Of a DNA stretch of 64,000 nucleotides, positions 54,296-64,000 are shown one piece after another (position 1 is the first letter of the stretch; each line of letters begins with the position of its first letter). The notes beneath the pieces are model-generated. The model saw nothing but the letters and a program-made list of their open reading frames with translations, was not told the origin of the DNA and did no database searches. Made by a program: the position numbers and the translations under genes. Source of the DNA: a bacterium (GTDB lineage: Bacteria > Planctomycetota > Planctomycetia > Planctomycetales > Planctomycetaceae); the NCBI GenBank assembly GCA_016125225.1, contig WGME01000003.1:930001-994000 (forward strand), in the 5' to 3' direction.

Positions 54296-55738
54296 TCAAG
54301 CCAGAATTTCGTGTATCACCCGGCCGGAAACATCTGTCAGGCGAAAGTCGCGACCATTAAACCGGTAGGTGAGTTGTTCGTGATCGATGCCGAGTTGATG
54401 CAGAATCGTGGCATGCAGATCGGGAATGGAAACACGATCGACGAGACTTTTGAAACCAATCTCATCGGTTTCCCCGTAGTGGGTTCCTCCGCGCACTCCG
54501 CCGCCAGCCATCCAGACGGTGAAGGCATGGGGATTATGGTCGCGACCGGTGCCACCTTTCTGGACGATGGGCAAACGGCCGAATTCCCCCCCCCAGATGA
54601 CAAGTGTTTCTTCCAGCAAGCCGCGTTGAGCCAGGTCGGTCAGTAAGGCCGCAACCGGTTGATCGGTTTCGCGAGCAAACCCGCGATGGTTGTCGGCGAT
54701 GTCTTTATGACCATCCCAACTCCGTTCATTTTCCATCCCGCCGCTATAGACCTGCACGCAGCGGACACCCTGTTCTACCAACCGTCGGGCCAGCAAACAC
54801 TGTTTCGCAAAATGCCCGCACTTGGGATCGTCCAGACCATATAACGATTGAATTGATTTCGACTCAGTGGCCAGATCGAAGATCGCCGGTGCCGACATCT
54901 GCATCCGATACGCTAACTCGAAATTCTCCAATCGGGTGGAGATGGCTGCCGCCTCCGGGGAGGGAGTTGCCTGGGCACCTTGCAGTTGTCGCAAGAGATC
55001 GAGTTGCCGCCGTTGTTGAATTGCAGTGATGTCAGCGGGGCGGCTCAAGTTATCGATCGGGTCGCCCTGCGGTTTGAGGGCCGTCCCTTGATAGACGCTG
55101 GGCAGAAATCCCGCAGCCCAGTTTTGAGCGTGCCCCTTCGGAACGCCGCGACCAAGGGTGTCGTACATCACCACGAAGGCGGGCAGGTTACGGCTTTCGC
55201 TCCCTAGGCCATAGGTCAGCCAAGATCCGAAACAGGGGAGGCCCTGCCGTGTTGACCCGGTGTTCATCTTGAACAGGGCCGGTGCATGATTGTTGGAGTC
55301 GGTCCAGCATGAGTGGATGAATGCCAATTTATCAACATGCCCGGCAAGGTGCGGGAAGATCTCCGATACCCAGGTGCCCGAGTCGCCATGCTGTTGGAAC
55401 TGAAACGGCGATTTCATCAAAGGTCCGACCGCGCCGGTGAAAAAACCGGTGTCGGGATCGAAGCCTTCCAGTTCCTGTCCATTACGCCGGTTCAGTTCGG
55501 GTTTGTAGTCCCAGGTATCCACCTGGCTGGGACCACCATTCATGAATAGCCAGATTACCGACTTGGCCGCTGGTGTCACATGGCTGCTGCGAGCCGAGAG
55601 AGGAGCAAGAGACGCGGGCGAAAGCGGCTCACTGGCAAGCAGCGACGAAAATCCCAGCCAACCGCATCCCATACCGGCCTGTTGCAGAAAACGACGCCGC
55701 TGAGGCCACGTGATCGCAGGATCTATCCGCCAGTTCAT
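54296..55738 (-). CDS. DUF1501 protein (secreted sulfatase-like)
   Basis: A 480-residue DUF1501 protein, a planctomycete family related to alkaline phosphatase/sulfatase folds. The N-terminus has a twin-arginine-like signal (RRRFLQQAG followed by a hydrophobic run). Family marks are WLFMNGGPSQVDTWDYKP and EGFDPDTGF near the front, VMYDTLGRGVPKGHAQNW, and RVSIPDLHATILHQLGID at the end. DUF1501 genes normally sit beside a DUF1549/DUF1553 cytochrome-type gene; none is here, so this one is an orphan. The function is not settled. Confidence 0.9.
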   Translation of the reverse strand: MNWRIDPAITWPQRRRFLQQAGMGCGWLGFSSLLASEPLSPASLAPLSARSSHVTPAAKSVIWLFMNGGPSQVDTWDYKPELNRRNGQELEGFDPDTGFFTGAVGPLMKSPFQFQQHGDSGTWVSEIFPHLAGHVDKLAFIHSCWTDSNNHAPALFKMNTGSTRQGLPCFGSWLTYGLGSESRNLPAFVVMYDTLGRGVPKGHAQNWAAGFLPSVYQGTALKPQGDPIDNLSRPADITAIQQRRQLDLLRQLQGAQATPSPEAAAISTRLENFELAYRMQMSAPAIFDLATESKSIQSLYGLDDPKCGHFAKQCLLARRLVEQGVRCVQVYSGGMENERSWDGHKDIADNHRGFARETDQPVAALLTDLAQRGLLEETLVIWGGEFGRLPIVQKGGTGRDHNPHAFTVWMAGGGVRGGTHYGETDEIGFKSLVDRVSIPDLHATILHQLGIDHEQLTYRFNGRDFRLTDVSGRVIHEILA

Positions 55739-55890
55739 CTCGCCACTCCTTCCCTTGCAGTATCAACCAAGTGGCTACTGGCCGCAATGGTTTTCGCGGT
55801 GGTCATTTCCCTCAGAGGAACGGTTTGGCTACGCTACACGTCTCGCCCGAGCCCCGTGTTTCTCACCGCTCTCTGCCAAGGATTGTTCGC

Positions 55891-56622
55891 ATGTCTTTGC
55901 GTTGGATGCTTCTCTGTGGTCTGTCGTTCGTGGGATGTTTGTGGGGATCGGCTCTTACTCAAGCCGAGGAACCCGTGGTCCCCAAAGCCACGATCGACGG
56001 CAGTGGACCCGACTGGAAATTGCTCACCAGCGAAGACTTCGAAAATGTGAATACCGACCCGGACACCTGGACCTGGCATGAAAATCTGGTCGCCTGTACG
56101 GGCCGCCCCATCGGTGTCATGAAGACCAAAACGGAGTACACCAACTTTGAACTGGTCGCCGAGTGGCGGCACCTCAAGTCGGCGGGCAACTCCGGCATTT
56201 TCCTGTGGGCCTCGCCGGAAGCCTTGGCTGAGGTGAAGCGTGACGCGCTGCCTCGCAGCGGCATCGAAGTGCAGGTGCTCGATCATGGTTACACCGAGCA
56301 ATATGAAAAGGCGACCGGTAAAAAGGCCGACTGGTTCACGACCAACGGCGATGTCTTCCCGGTGGGGGCCTCCAAAATGACGCCCTTTGAACCAACGGCT
56401 CCCAATGGTTCCCGCAGCTTTCCACGGAAGCAACTCAGCAAGGGGATCAACGAATGGAATCACTACTACATTCGAGCCATCAACGGTGAGGTGCGGTTGT
56501 GGGTGAACGGCGAAGAAGTCTCCGGGGGCAATAACTGCGAACCCCGCACCGGTTTTCTCTGCCTCGAATCAGAGGGGGCACCTGTCGAATTCCGCAATCT
56601 GAAGATTCGCGTGCTGCCGTAA
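55891..56622 (+). CDS. DUF1080 secreted protein (3-keto-disaccharide hydrolase-like)
   Basis: A 243-residue secreted protein with a concanavalin-like jelly roll, Pfam 3-keto-disaccharide hydrolase (formerly DUF1080). Signal peptide from MSLRWMLLCGLSFVG to LTQAEE. The core shows DWKLLTSEDFENVN, NFELVAEWRHLKSAGNSGIFLWA, GIEVQVLDHG and WNHYYIRAINGEVRLWVNGEEV. The ATG at 55891 gives the clear signal peptide; longer versions begin in DNA that belongs to the divergent DUF1501 promoter region. Found in planctomycetes in large numbers, probably for polysaccharide breakdown. Confidence 0.88.
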   Translation: MSLRWMLLCGLSFVGCLWGSALTQAEEPVVPKATIDGSGPDWKLLTSEDFENVNTDPDTWTWHENLVACTGRPIGVMKTKTEYTNFELVAEWRHLKSAGNSGIFLWASPEALAEVKRDALPRSGIEVQVLDHGYTEQYEKATGKKADWFTTNGDVFPVGASKMTPFEPTAPNGSRSFPRKQLSKGINEWNHYYIRAINGEVRLWVNGEEVSGGNNCEPRTGFLCLESEGAPVEFRNLKIRVLP

Positions 56623-56654
56623 AGGCAACTGCAGATCGTCCGTATCAAAAGCTC

Positions 56655-56700
56655 AGCCGCCGTGGGAACCAAAACAGTTCCCACGGCGGCTAGTTGTTTC
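56655..56700 (+). terminator. Terminator of the DUF1080 gene
   Basis: Perfect 15-bp arms (AGCCGCCGTGGGAAC and its complement) with a 7-base loop, followed by TTGTTTC. Confidence 0.85.
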
Positions 56701-56726
56701 TGCACCGTTTTCTGCGACCGATGCGA

Positions 56727-57800
56727 TTAGAAGTCTCCCACGACTTGGCCATCATTCCGGCCGAGCAACCGTTCGAATGTGCTGTCGATGAATGCGGCTC
56801 CAGAATGATCTGGCGGGGTCAACGCAGTCGCTCCGCCGATGCTGTTGGGTTTGTGATCGATGTTTTCGCTGATGAATCGCACGCCGCCATCGCCCATCAG
56901 GAAGTGAGCACCGCCGACGTGCTGGCTCGAATAGCCGCGCGATTGATGATTGGCATTGATCACCGTTTGATTGATGCCCCAGTACGGAAGACCAATGACG
57001 GAGAGGCAAGACCGGCATTGCTGGTTGGCATAGGTCCCCACGGAGGTCGCGGGACTGAACCCGACGGCATTTCCGGCCCCGATGAATAAGCCTTTGAGCT
57101 GGTACGCCCGCTCACCGAGAAAAATGGTGTTGCTGGAACCATCGGTGATATCACGGAAGTTGATGCGGGAGTCAGCCCAACCGATTCCCAAGGGGGGGCC
57201 GTAAGTCGCTGAGACCACAGCCGGAGTGTTGCTGTCGCCGGTATCCGAGGACATCACATAGTTGGATTTGGCGATCGCCACGTTGCTGGTCCCATTGGTG
57301 ACCAGTCGGGTGTAAGTGCCGAAGTCAGTTTGCTGCGTCGCATTGGCACCAAGGCTGGAGTCGAAAGGATTAAGGGCAGGTCCTGTATCGCTGGGGCAAG
57401 AGAACGCAGGCAGGGGAGACGTCAACGCGGCAGCCGTTGCACCACCGGCCGCCAGATTCTGATCGATGCGGCGGGTTCCCGGCGAAAGCGTGTTGAACAT
57501 CGGTGCCTGATCGATCTGCGGCAACAGATAGGCCCCCCAACTCCAGATGGTCGTTTCGCCTGCAGCCGTCTGGTAGTAACTGCTAACCCAACCCGGGGGC
57601 AAGGTGTTGAAGTTGTCATGATAGTTGTGCATGGCCAGCCCCAACTGCTTGATGTTGTTGCGGCATTGTGTTCGCCGAGCCGCCTCGCGAGCCTGCTGCA
57701 CAGCTGGTAGCAGCAAGGCGATCAGGATCGCGATAATGGCGATAACGACCAGCAGCTCAATCAAGGTGAAACCGCGGGTCCGTGACTGACGAAAGGCCAT
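56727..57800 (-). CDS. DUF1559 prepilin-like protein
   Basis: A 357-residue DUF1559 protein, the hallmark planctomycete family. The N-terminus is a type IV prepilin signal ([27 protein letters not shown]), so it should be processed by a prepilin peptidase. The C-terminus has the family motif ([13 protein letters not shown]). Such proteins are probably pseudopilin-like surface components; a type IV pilus machine is encoded elsewhere in this window. It lies downstream of the lipoprotein gene at 57869, a standard pairing. Confidence 0.95.
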   Translation of the reverse strand: MAFRQSRTRGFTLIELLVVIAIIAILIALLLPAVQQAREAARRTQCRNNIKQLGLAMHNYHDNFNTLPPGWVSSYYQTAAGETTIWSWGAYLLPQIDQAPMFNTLSPGTRRIDQNLAAGGATAAALTSPLPAFSCPSDTGPALNPFDSSLGANATQQTDFGTYTRLVTNGTSNVAIAKSNYVMSSDTGDSNTPAVVSATYGPPLGIGWADSRINFRDITDGSSNTIFLGERAYQLKGLFIGAGNAVGFSPATSVGTYANQQCRSCLSVIGLPYWGINQTVINANHQSRGYSSQHVGGAHFLMGDGGVRFISENIDHKPNSIGGATALTPPDHSGAAFIDSTFERLLGRNDGQVVGDF

Positions 57801-57868
57801 CTGACATGCTCCAGGAATGAGGTATTGAAAGAGGCGTACCGCCGTCAGAAGTTGACGAACGGGATGGT

Positions 57869-58309
57869 TTAATCGAGAACCGGCCCCTTCAACTTAGGGG
57901 CGGGCTTGCCAGGCGCATCGGCCTTCAAATCAAAATTGAACTCGTTCGAGCCCTTTTTGACGTCTGCCTTTAAGTCCGAGCGTTCTTGGTAAGCTTTCGG
58001 AATGGCATGCGAGGGCGATCCGCCGGTGGGAGCAAAGAAGACCACCGAATTAGGGCCGATTTTGCAGCCCTTCACACCGTGCAGATAGGAGAGTTCGTAC
58101 TCGCCCTTGTCATTGGTTTCCGCACTGGCAGAACGTCCTTCGTCGGGCATGAAAGTGATGATCACACCCTTAAACGGTTCGCCATCAACTGTCACCTTTC
58201 CAGAAACATAACCCAACGGAGGGCGATCGCCCTGTCCGCCACAGCCTCCGTTGGTCATAACAATCAAGAGCAGAAGAAACGGGGAAAACTGTCGTAGGGC
58301 ATGGTTCAT
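57869..58309 (-). CDS. Carboxypeptidase-regulatory-like lipoprotein paired with DUF1559
   Basis: A 146-residue lipoprotein. Signal ([18 protein letters not shown]) with Cys21 or Cys22 region as the lipid site. The mature part is a transthyretin-like beta sandwich ([23 protein letters not shown], then [16 protein letters not shown]), the regulatory-like domain of carboxypeptidases. It precedes a DUF1559 gene, and this two-gene unit recurs many times in planctomycete genomes. ATG at 58309 is chosen for the signal peptide; an in-frame upstream frame extends to 58459. Confidence 0.82.
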   Translation of the reverse strand: MNHALRQFSPFLLLLIVMTNGGCGGQGDRPPLGYVSGKVTVDGEPFKGVIITFMPDEGRSASAETNDKGEYELSYLHGVKGCKIGPNSVVFFAPTGGSPSHAIPKAYQERSDLKADVKKGSNEFNFDLKADAPGKPAPKLKGPVLD

Positions 58310-58812
58310 GGAGCGAAGTTCACCTGTGAAAGACGGAGCGGTAGCTGCACCAATTGCCTCTGACCAACTGGTAGAGACCGGTGAGGCCAACTGACGGAAC
58401 ATGTCTATGGGATGGACGCACTCACCCTCGGACATCGAGAGTGAATTGGTTTCAGTCAAGAATGCAGTCGACTGCGGAATTGCAGTCGCGTCAAAACAGC
58501 CGGAATCAGCATCATTAAAGGGACGAGGTCTGTGAATATACCTCGTTCACATATTCTTAACAATCGGCCAAGTAGCAGTCGGCATGCCGCTCATCAGATT
58601 TTTTGATTCCCGTATGACAACGTTGGCATCTGTGGGAAACAACATGCGAAATCACTGAGGTTATCTCATTTTGTATCGCTGCTGAGATCAGGCGTTCACG
58701 GCTCCGCGCAGGACGATGCCGCTACGATCGTGGAATTCCCAAGCATAGGTGTTCATTCTCTGAGCAGTCGGTAGAAATTCTGCCACCCGCGAAGAAGAGC
58801 ACCCGCATCCGT
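58310..58812. other. Intergenic region with competing inverted repeats
   Basis: About 500 bp upstream of the lipoprotein-DUF1559 pair and beyond the end of metF. Inverted repeats ACGAGGT/ACCTCGT (58523-58529 and 58540-58546) and GAATAT/ATATTC (58534-58539 and 58551-58556) overlap and could form alternative hairpins. No gene was found. Confidence 0.4.
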
Positions 58813-59700
58813 TTAGATAGAACTTGCGGTCGGAGTCAGGCCGAGTGCTGTCAGAATTTTCCGGCAGGCCTGGCTCTTGTTCAGCACATAGAAATGCAGC
58901 CCGGGCACACCCTGTTCGAGTAGATCACGACACTGCTGAATCGCGAAGTCCACACCGATTTCGAACTGGGCCTGCTTGTCGTCTTGCACGGCTTCGAGTT
59001 GGCTGGCCAATTGACCGGGAATAGCCGCACCGCACAACGCGGTGATGCGCTTGATGCGGGCGAACTCCGTGATGGGCATCACGCCTGGGATGATGGGAAT
59101 GCGAATGCCCAACCGGTCGCAGGCCTCTCGGAACTGAAAAAAGCGGCTGTTGTCATAGAAGAGTTGCGTGTAAATCGCATCTGCCCCGGCATCCACCTTG
59201 CGCTTCAAGTTGAGCAGATCGGTGTCGATGTTCGGTGCTTCCGGATGCTTTTCCGGATACCCACCGACACCGATGCCCATTTCAGGAAACTGTTCTCGGA
59301 TCAGGGTCACCAACTCATTCGCGTAGCGCAATCCGCCTGCTGTCGGCTGGAAGTCGGTCGACCCGGCGGGAGGATCGCCCCGCAAGGCCATGATGTTGCG
59401 AACACCACCCCGGTAGGCAGCCGCCAGCCATTCGATCAACTCTTCACGCGAACTACCGACACAGGTGAAATGGGCCGTGGCCGCACGCTGAAACTGATCC
59501 TGAATCTCGCGGCACCAATCAATGGTGCGTTTGCTGGTCGAACCGCCCGCTCCATAAGTGCAGGAGATGAATGCGGGCTGAAAGGGGACCAGTTCGCGCA
59601 GGGTTTGACGAAGCCCGTCATCACCCTCTGAGGTTTTCGGAGGGAACACCTCAATCGAGAGGCCCCACGGTCCCGATCCGTAAATCTCCCTCAGAGACAT
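58813..59700 (-). CDS. metF: Methylenetetrahydrofolate reductase
   Basis: Reduces 5,10-methylene-THF to 5-methyl-THF for methionine synthesis. At 295 residues from the ATG at 59700 (MSLREIYG) it has the normal length. The TIM-barrel marks are [13 protein letters not shown] (catalytic Glu), [61 protein letters not shown] and [11 protein letters not shown]. The frame runs 70 codons further upstream, but that stretch has no similarity and falls in the promoter region. It is divergent from ahcY, which works in the same methyl cycle. Confidence 0.95.
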   Translation of the reverse strand: MSLREIYGSGPWGLSIEVFPPKTSEGDDGLRQTLRELVPFQPAFISCTYGAGGSTSKRTIDWCREIQDQFQRAATAHFTCVGSSREELIEWLAAAYRGGVRNIMALRGDPPAGSTDFQPTAGGLRYANELVTLIREQFPEMGIGVGGYPEKHPEAPNIDTDLLNLKRKVDAGADAIYTQLFYDNSRFFQFREACDRLGIRIPIIPGVMPITEFARIKRITALCGAAIPGQLASQLEAVQDDKQAQFEIGVDFAIQQCRDLLEQGVPGLHFYVLNKSQACRKILTALGLTPTASSI

Positions 59701-60053
59701 GTGCAGTCTGCTCCCCGGACGTTCGCAAAAAAAGTTCGTGTGCCTGACCTGGCTCGCCATGTGTCCCACGGCGAGCATGCGCTGGCAGCATACCCGTATT
59801 CTTAAAGGGCTGCCAACATGCGGCCCGGAAAGCCAAAGGGGTGCCCCGACGGCGGTCACCAATTCGATTCTACGGGTTTTTATCGAACGTGCGGTCGGAA
59901 GGTTCGTCACTGCTAGAAGAGTTTGCTACAATCCCACGGGTTTTATGTGGATCGGCGTTGCCGTGCAGGAGCATACGCGGCACGCACATTGAGGCTTCGA
60001 CTCATGGGACGCTGTCCCGTCGGTCACATTTTGTTCTGAAGGATTAGATTCTC
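59701..60053. promoter_or_regulatory. Divergent control region between metF and ahcY
   Basis: About 350 bp. An extended -10 (TGCTACAAT, 59934-59942) faces ahcY. I looked for an S-adenosylhomocysteine riboswitch in the leader and did not recognise one. Confidence 0.35.
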
Positions 60054-61412
<1,359 letters not shown>

Positions 61413-61480
61413 ACTACTCTGGTTGGAAGTCTTGTCTGCCTCACGGTTTACGAGGAAGAAGCTGCGGGAGCCCCCGTGGC

Positions 61481-61509
61481 TTGCTGCCGCCAAACCGTCA
61501 TGGTAGACT
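61481..61509 (+). promoter_or_regulatory. Possible promoter of the 32-residue basic gene
   Basis: TTGCTG, 17 bp, TAGACT, 43 bp before the start codon. The spacing is ideal and both boxes match the consensus in part. Confidence 0.35.
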
Positions 61510-61552
61510 AGGTTTTTGCCAATTTGGTACAGAGACCGCAAGGATCAGTGTG

Positions 61553-61651
61553 ATGCCCAAGAATCAACGCAAAATCAACCGGGCCAACCATGGTAAGCGT
61601 CCGGCGAGTTCGAAAGCCCGCAAAGCCAAGCGTCGAAAGCTGTGCATGTAA
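61553..61651 (+). CDS. Very small, very basic protein (32 residues)
   Basis: ATG CCC AAG begins a 32-codon frame (start MPKNQRKINRANHGKR, end KRRKLCM) in which about half of the residues are Lys or Arg. AAGGA lies ten bases upstream, and a strong terminator follows 28 bp after the stop. These signs make it a real gene although it is short. The composition resembles small ribosomal or RNA-binding proteins such as bTHX, but no family is recognised with confidence. It stands alone between ahcY and the porin gene. Confidence 0.7.
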   Translation: MPKNQRKINRANHGKRPASSKARKAKRRKLCM

Positions 61652-61997
61652 TCGCGTGGCTGAACTATCGTTTCATCGCAGCCCGAGAACCAGCTTCTGG
61701 TTCTCGGGCTGTTTTTTAAATATCTACCTATCAATAACTTATGTCACAAATAGGACGTGTTGGAATTATGCCCATGATCCCTCGAACTACGGCGATACCC
61801 GAAAATATCCAATCTTTCCAATCTCACCAGATAGGTTAACTCGCCGGATTGTAAGGTTACAGTCGCGCATCTTGACCGAATTCCGCCGATATCCCAGTTG
61901 CCGCTTCTACCGTTTCTAAGTTTAGAAACGTAGAAAACGATTTTTCGTCCTCGGTGCAGGGATGTGCCAGTAAGGCGCTCCGAGAAGGAATTCGGAT
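61652..61997. other. Intergenic region with terminator, upstream of the porin gene
   Basis: It holds the terminator at 61679-61717 and then an A/T-rich stretch with a TTTCTAAGTTTAGAAA palindrome near 61913-61928, which could be a control site of the porin gene. No coding potential was seen. Confidence 0.4.
61679..61717 (+). terminator. Strong terminator of the 32-residue gene
   Basis: Perfect 15-bp arms (CAGCCCGAGAACCAG and its complement) with a 3-base loop and TTTTTT. Confidence 0.95.
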
Positions 61998-63485
61998 ATG
62001 CTACGGAAACCCAATCTCTGGGCTTGGGGAGTCGTTGTTGCCTTGGCATCGACGTCTTGGGCTGAATCGCCCGATTTTGTCTCAGACGAAGAATCGCTCG
62101 ATCATCTGGTCGCTGCCTATGAACCGGCCCCGGTTCCCTCGGCGTCAGAGATGCCCCCGGAGCCGAGTGATGTCGCCGATTTGGCTCAGGACCGCCGCAT
62201 TTATGAATTGGAAATGCGGTTCCAGCAGTTGCAGCAGCGGCTGGATATGGCCCCAGAACTCAACACACGTCCTCGTTCATCGGATGTTGCCCACGTCGCT
62301 TCGGCTCCGAAGACGACGTACCCCACAGTGAAAATCACCGGCTTCTTCCAGGCCGACGCGGGTTTCTTTGCTCAGGATACTGCCAGCAATGCTCAGTTCG
62401 GGAACATTCCGGACGATCGTGGTTTCCGTCGAGCTCGCCTGGCAGCGACAGGGGATATCGCCAGCAATGCCAGCTATCTCATTGAAATGGATTTCGCATT
62501 TCCCGGACGTCCCTCGTTCATGGATGTTTGGGTCGATGTGCACGATATCCCCTGGCTGGGTAATGTTCGCGTCGGCCAATGGCGGCAACCCTTCGGCCTG
62601 GATGAACTGACCAGTGTTCGGGAATTGACGTTTTTCGAACGTCCCACCATGTTCGCCTTCGCCCCGTTCCGTCAGACCGGGATTGGATTCCATAACAGTA
62701 ATGAAGACGAAACGGTCACTTGGGCGGCATCTGTCTATGGCTTTCCGACCGATGCCTTTGGTGACAGCTTGGGTGACTCCGGCTATGGAACCGCAGAACG
62801 TGTGACGGCTTTGCTGATAGGCGAATGCGAGGGCCACCGCATTCTGCATGTCGGTTTCGATCATGCCTTGACGATTCCCAACTCCAGCGGATTCACGTAC
62901 CGCAACGTGCCGGAATATGGCGGACCCTTTGGGTCGCCCGGCACCACACCAGGGACCGTGGGGGATGTTCCGTTCTTCATCAACTCGGGTGTCCTCAACT
63001 TCGATACGTCAAACCTGCTGAATGTCGAATTGGCCGGCGTGTACGACTCGTTCCATTGGCAATCGGAAGCCCGTTACGCCGTGGTGGATATCGCCGGTGA
63101 CACGGTGACCTTGCCCGCCTATTACTTTCAAGCGGGTTACATCCTCACGGGTGAAGTTCGTCCCTATAACAAGGCCAATGCGGTCCTGGGACGCATCAAA
63201 CCACGCAATCCGTTTGCATGGGGATGTGGCTGGGGGGCATGGGAAATTGCGGCACGGTACTCCTATATTGACTTGAACCCTATCGCCCCCTATTCCGCAG
63301 GGGGTGGCGGTCTGCTTCCGGGACAACCTCCTGGTGGTGCCTTGAATGATATGACGTTAGGGCTGAACTGGTATCTGCATGCCAACCTTAAGGTACAGTT
63401 CCAATATGTGCGGGCCATGCTCAACAACTCGGTTGCCAGCAGCACCACGGACATTGTTGGCTTCCGGACGCAGTTGGACTTCTAA
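61998..63485 (+). CDS. Outer membrane porin, OprO/OprP-like
   Basis: A 495-residue outer-membrane beta-barrel of the phosphate-selective porin O/P family. Signal peptide (MLRKPNLWAWGVVVALASTSWAES), a coiled-coil N-terminal segment (YELEMRFQQLQQRLDM), then barrel strands such as VKITGFFQADAGFF, FRRARLAATGDIASN, VRVGQWRQPFGLDEL and LTFFERPT, ending in an outer-membrane-type strand (GFRTQLDF) with a terminal Phe. ATG 61998 follows GAGAAGGA. The family in planctomycetes is large; phosphate selectivity cannot be claimed. Confidence 0.88.
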   Translation: MLRKPNLWAWGVVVALASTSWAESPDFVSDEESLDHLVAAYEPAPVPSASEMPPEPSDVADLAQDRRIYELEMRFQQLQQRLDMAPELNTRPRSSDVAHVASAPKTTYPTVKITGFFQADAGFFAQDTASNAQFGNIPDDRGFRRARLAATGDIASNASYLIEMDFAFPGRPSFMDVWVDVHDIPWLGNVRVGQWRQPFGLDELTSVRELTFFERPTMFAFAPFRQTGIGFHNSNEDETVTWAASVYGFPTDAFGDSLGDSGYGTAERVTALLIGECEGHRILHVGFDHALTIPNSSGFTYRNVPEYGGPFGSPGTTPGTVGDVPFFINSGVLNFDTSNLLNVELAGVYDSFHWQSEARYAVVDIAGDTVTLPAYYFQAGYILTGEVRPYNKANAVLGRIKPRNPFAWGCGWGAWEIAARYSYIDLNPIAPYSAGGGGLLPGQPPGGALNDMTLGLNWYLHANLKVQFQYVRAMLNNSVASSTTDIVGFRTQLDF

Positions 63486-63496
63486 CCACCGCAGGA

Positions 63497-64000
63497 TCAA
63501 CGAACTGACGGTGGGAAATCACGGGGCGAAAGGATCTGTGATCGCCACGTCTCGGGTGCGGATTTGTTGAGCCACCGGTGGATACCGTGCTGGTTCCACA
63601 AGGCCACTAGGTCCGGCGTGACCCAGCCAGTGACACCGACCAGTTCCGCGTTGGGACAGATTTGAGACCACTGTTCGACGCGGGCCATCGTTTCCTCGGT
63701 CCAGGGTTCGATGTCGATCAGGATGGCATCGGCCCCGGGTTCCGGGGAATCCAGGCAACGGACACCGGCCGTCTCCAGTTCGGTGACCAGGCAATTCCGC
63801 AGGGCCATGTCGGGGAGATCCAACGCAATCCTCTTCCCGGTCAAATCCACTAGCGGCTGATGCGACACCGTCCAACGCCAGACCTCATCGACAGCGGCGG
63901 TCCATGAGCAAGCGGGAACAGCAGTTCCCTTAAGAGACTGCAATTCCAACTCCAGGCGATGACGGGCCTGGTCGACAGCCACACGGAACCGGGCCAGTGC
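63497..64000 (-). CDS. Receiver-like domain protein (5' end beyond the window)
   Basis: The frame is open to the right edge, so the true start is outside the window. The visible 167 residues end in a receiver-like fold: strand GKRIALDLPDM, then ADAILIDIEPW (possible Asp at the phosphorylation position), ELVGVTGWVT and GIHRWLNKSAP (conserved Lys position). The stretch before it is helical. It could be the C-terminal receiver of a longer response regulator. The match is by pattern, so function is open. Confidence 0.5.
   Translation of the reverse strand, partial: ALARFRVAVDQARHRLELELQSLKGTAVPACSWTAAVDEVWRWTVSHQPLVDLTGKRIALDLPDMALRNCLVTELETAGVRCLDSPEPGADAILIDIEPWTEETMARVEQWSQICPNAELVGVTGWVTPDLVALWNQHGIHRWLNKSAPETWRSQILSPRDFPPSVR

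Noticed and set aside
59701-60053. S-adenosylhomocysteine riboswitch upstream of ahcY
   Set aside because: The conserved core sequences of the known class were not found by eye.

Overview
The window looks like part of a chromosome from a Planctomycetes bacterium (Planctomycetaceae-like), moderately GC-rich. The evidence is lineage-typical families: a DUF1559 prepilin-like protein paired with a carboxypeptidase-regulatory-like lipoprotein, a DUF1501 protein, a DUF1080 protein, DUF11 envelope proteins, a PQQ-propeller protein, a Ser/Thr kinase fused to CHASE2, and a 2027-residue kinase/ATPase/histidine kinase hybrid. No rRNA, tRNA, CRISPR array, integrase or prophage was seen.

Layout. 1-8.2 kb: the end of a membrane glycosyltransferase, an A/T-richer dinD, recQ split by one in-frame TGA before its C-terminal helix-turn-helix, a Uma2 nuclease, a REP-associated (Y1/HUH) transposase between two copies of a palindrome, and leuS. 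leuS carries three palindromic elements in frame, one of them from the family that brackets the transposase. 8.6-16 kb: envelope proteins (two DUF11 proteins, a BON-like protein, a LolA-like protein and two members of an uncharacterised family). 16.4-25.6 kb: sppA, a SirB1 protein, pilT, a small protein plus HNH nuclease, a GT2 glycosyltransferase, surE, a MobA-like transferase and a TIM-barrel isomerase. 25.7-34.5 kb: a divergent signalling locus, with a FecR-like protein coupled to a TPR-CHAT protease on one side and a kinase-CHASE2 receptor followed by an FHA-GAF-cyclase on the other. 34.7-44.4 kb: a PQQ propeller, the giant hybrid kinase divergent from a PhcB-like methyltransferase, and cmk. 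44.5-54.2 kb: a GH38-like protein and a type IV pilus-type operon that starts with an apparent PilM-PilN fusion. 54.3-64 kb: DUF1501, DUF1080, the DUF1559 pair, metF divergent from ahcY (methyl cycle), a 32-residue very basic protein with its own terminator, an OprO/P-like porin and the end of a receiver-like gene.

The strongest candidates for something new are the palindromic elements inside leuS next to a REP transposase, the CHAT/FecR against kinase-CHASE2/cyclase locus, the hybrid kinase beside a possible signal-synthesis methyltransferase, and the 32-residue basic protein. All functional assignments come from reading motifs by eye; no database search was run.
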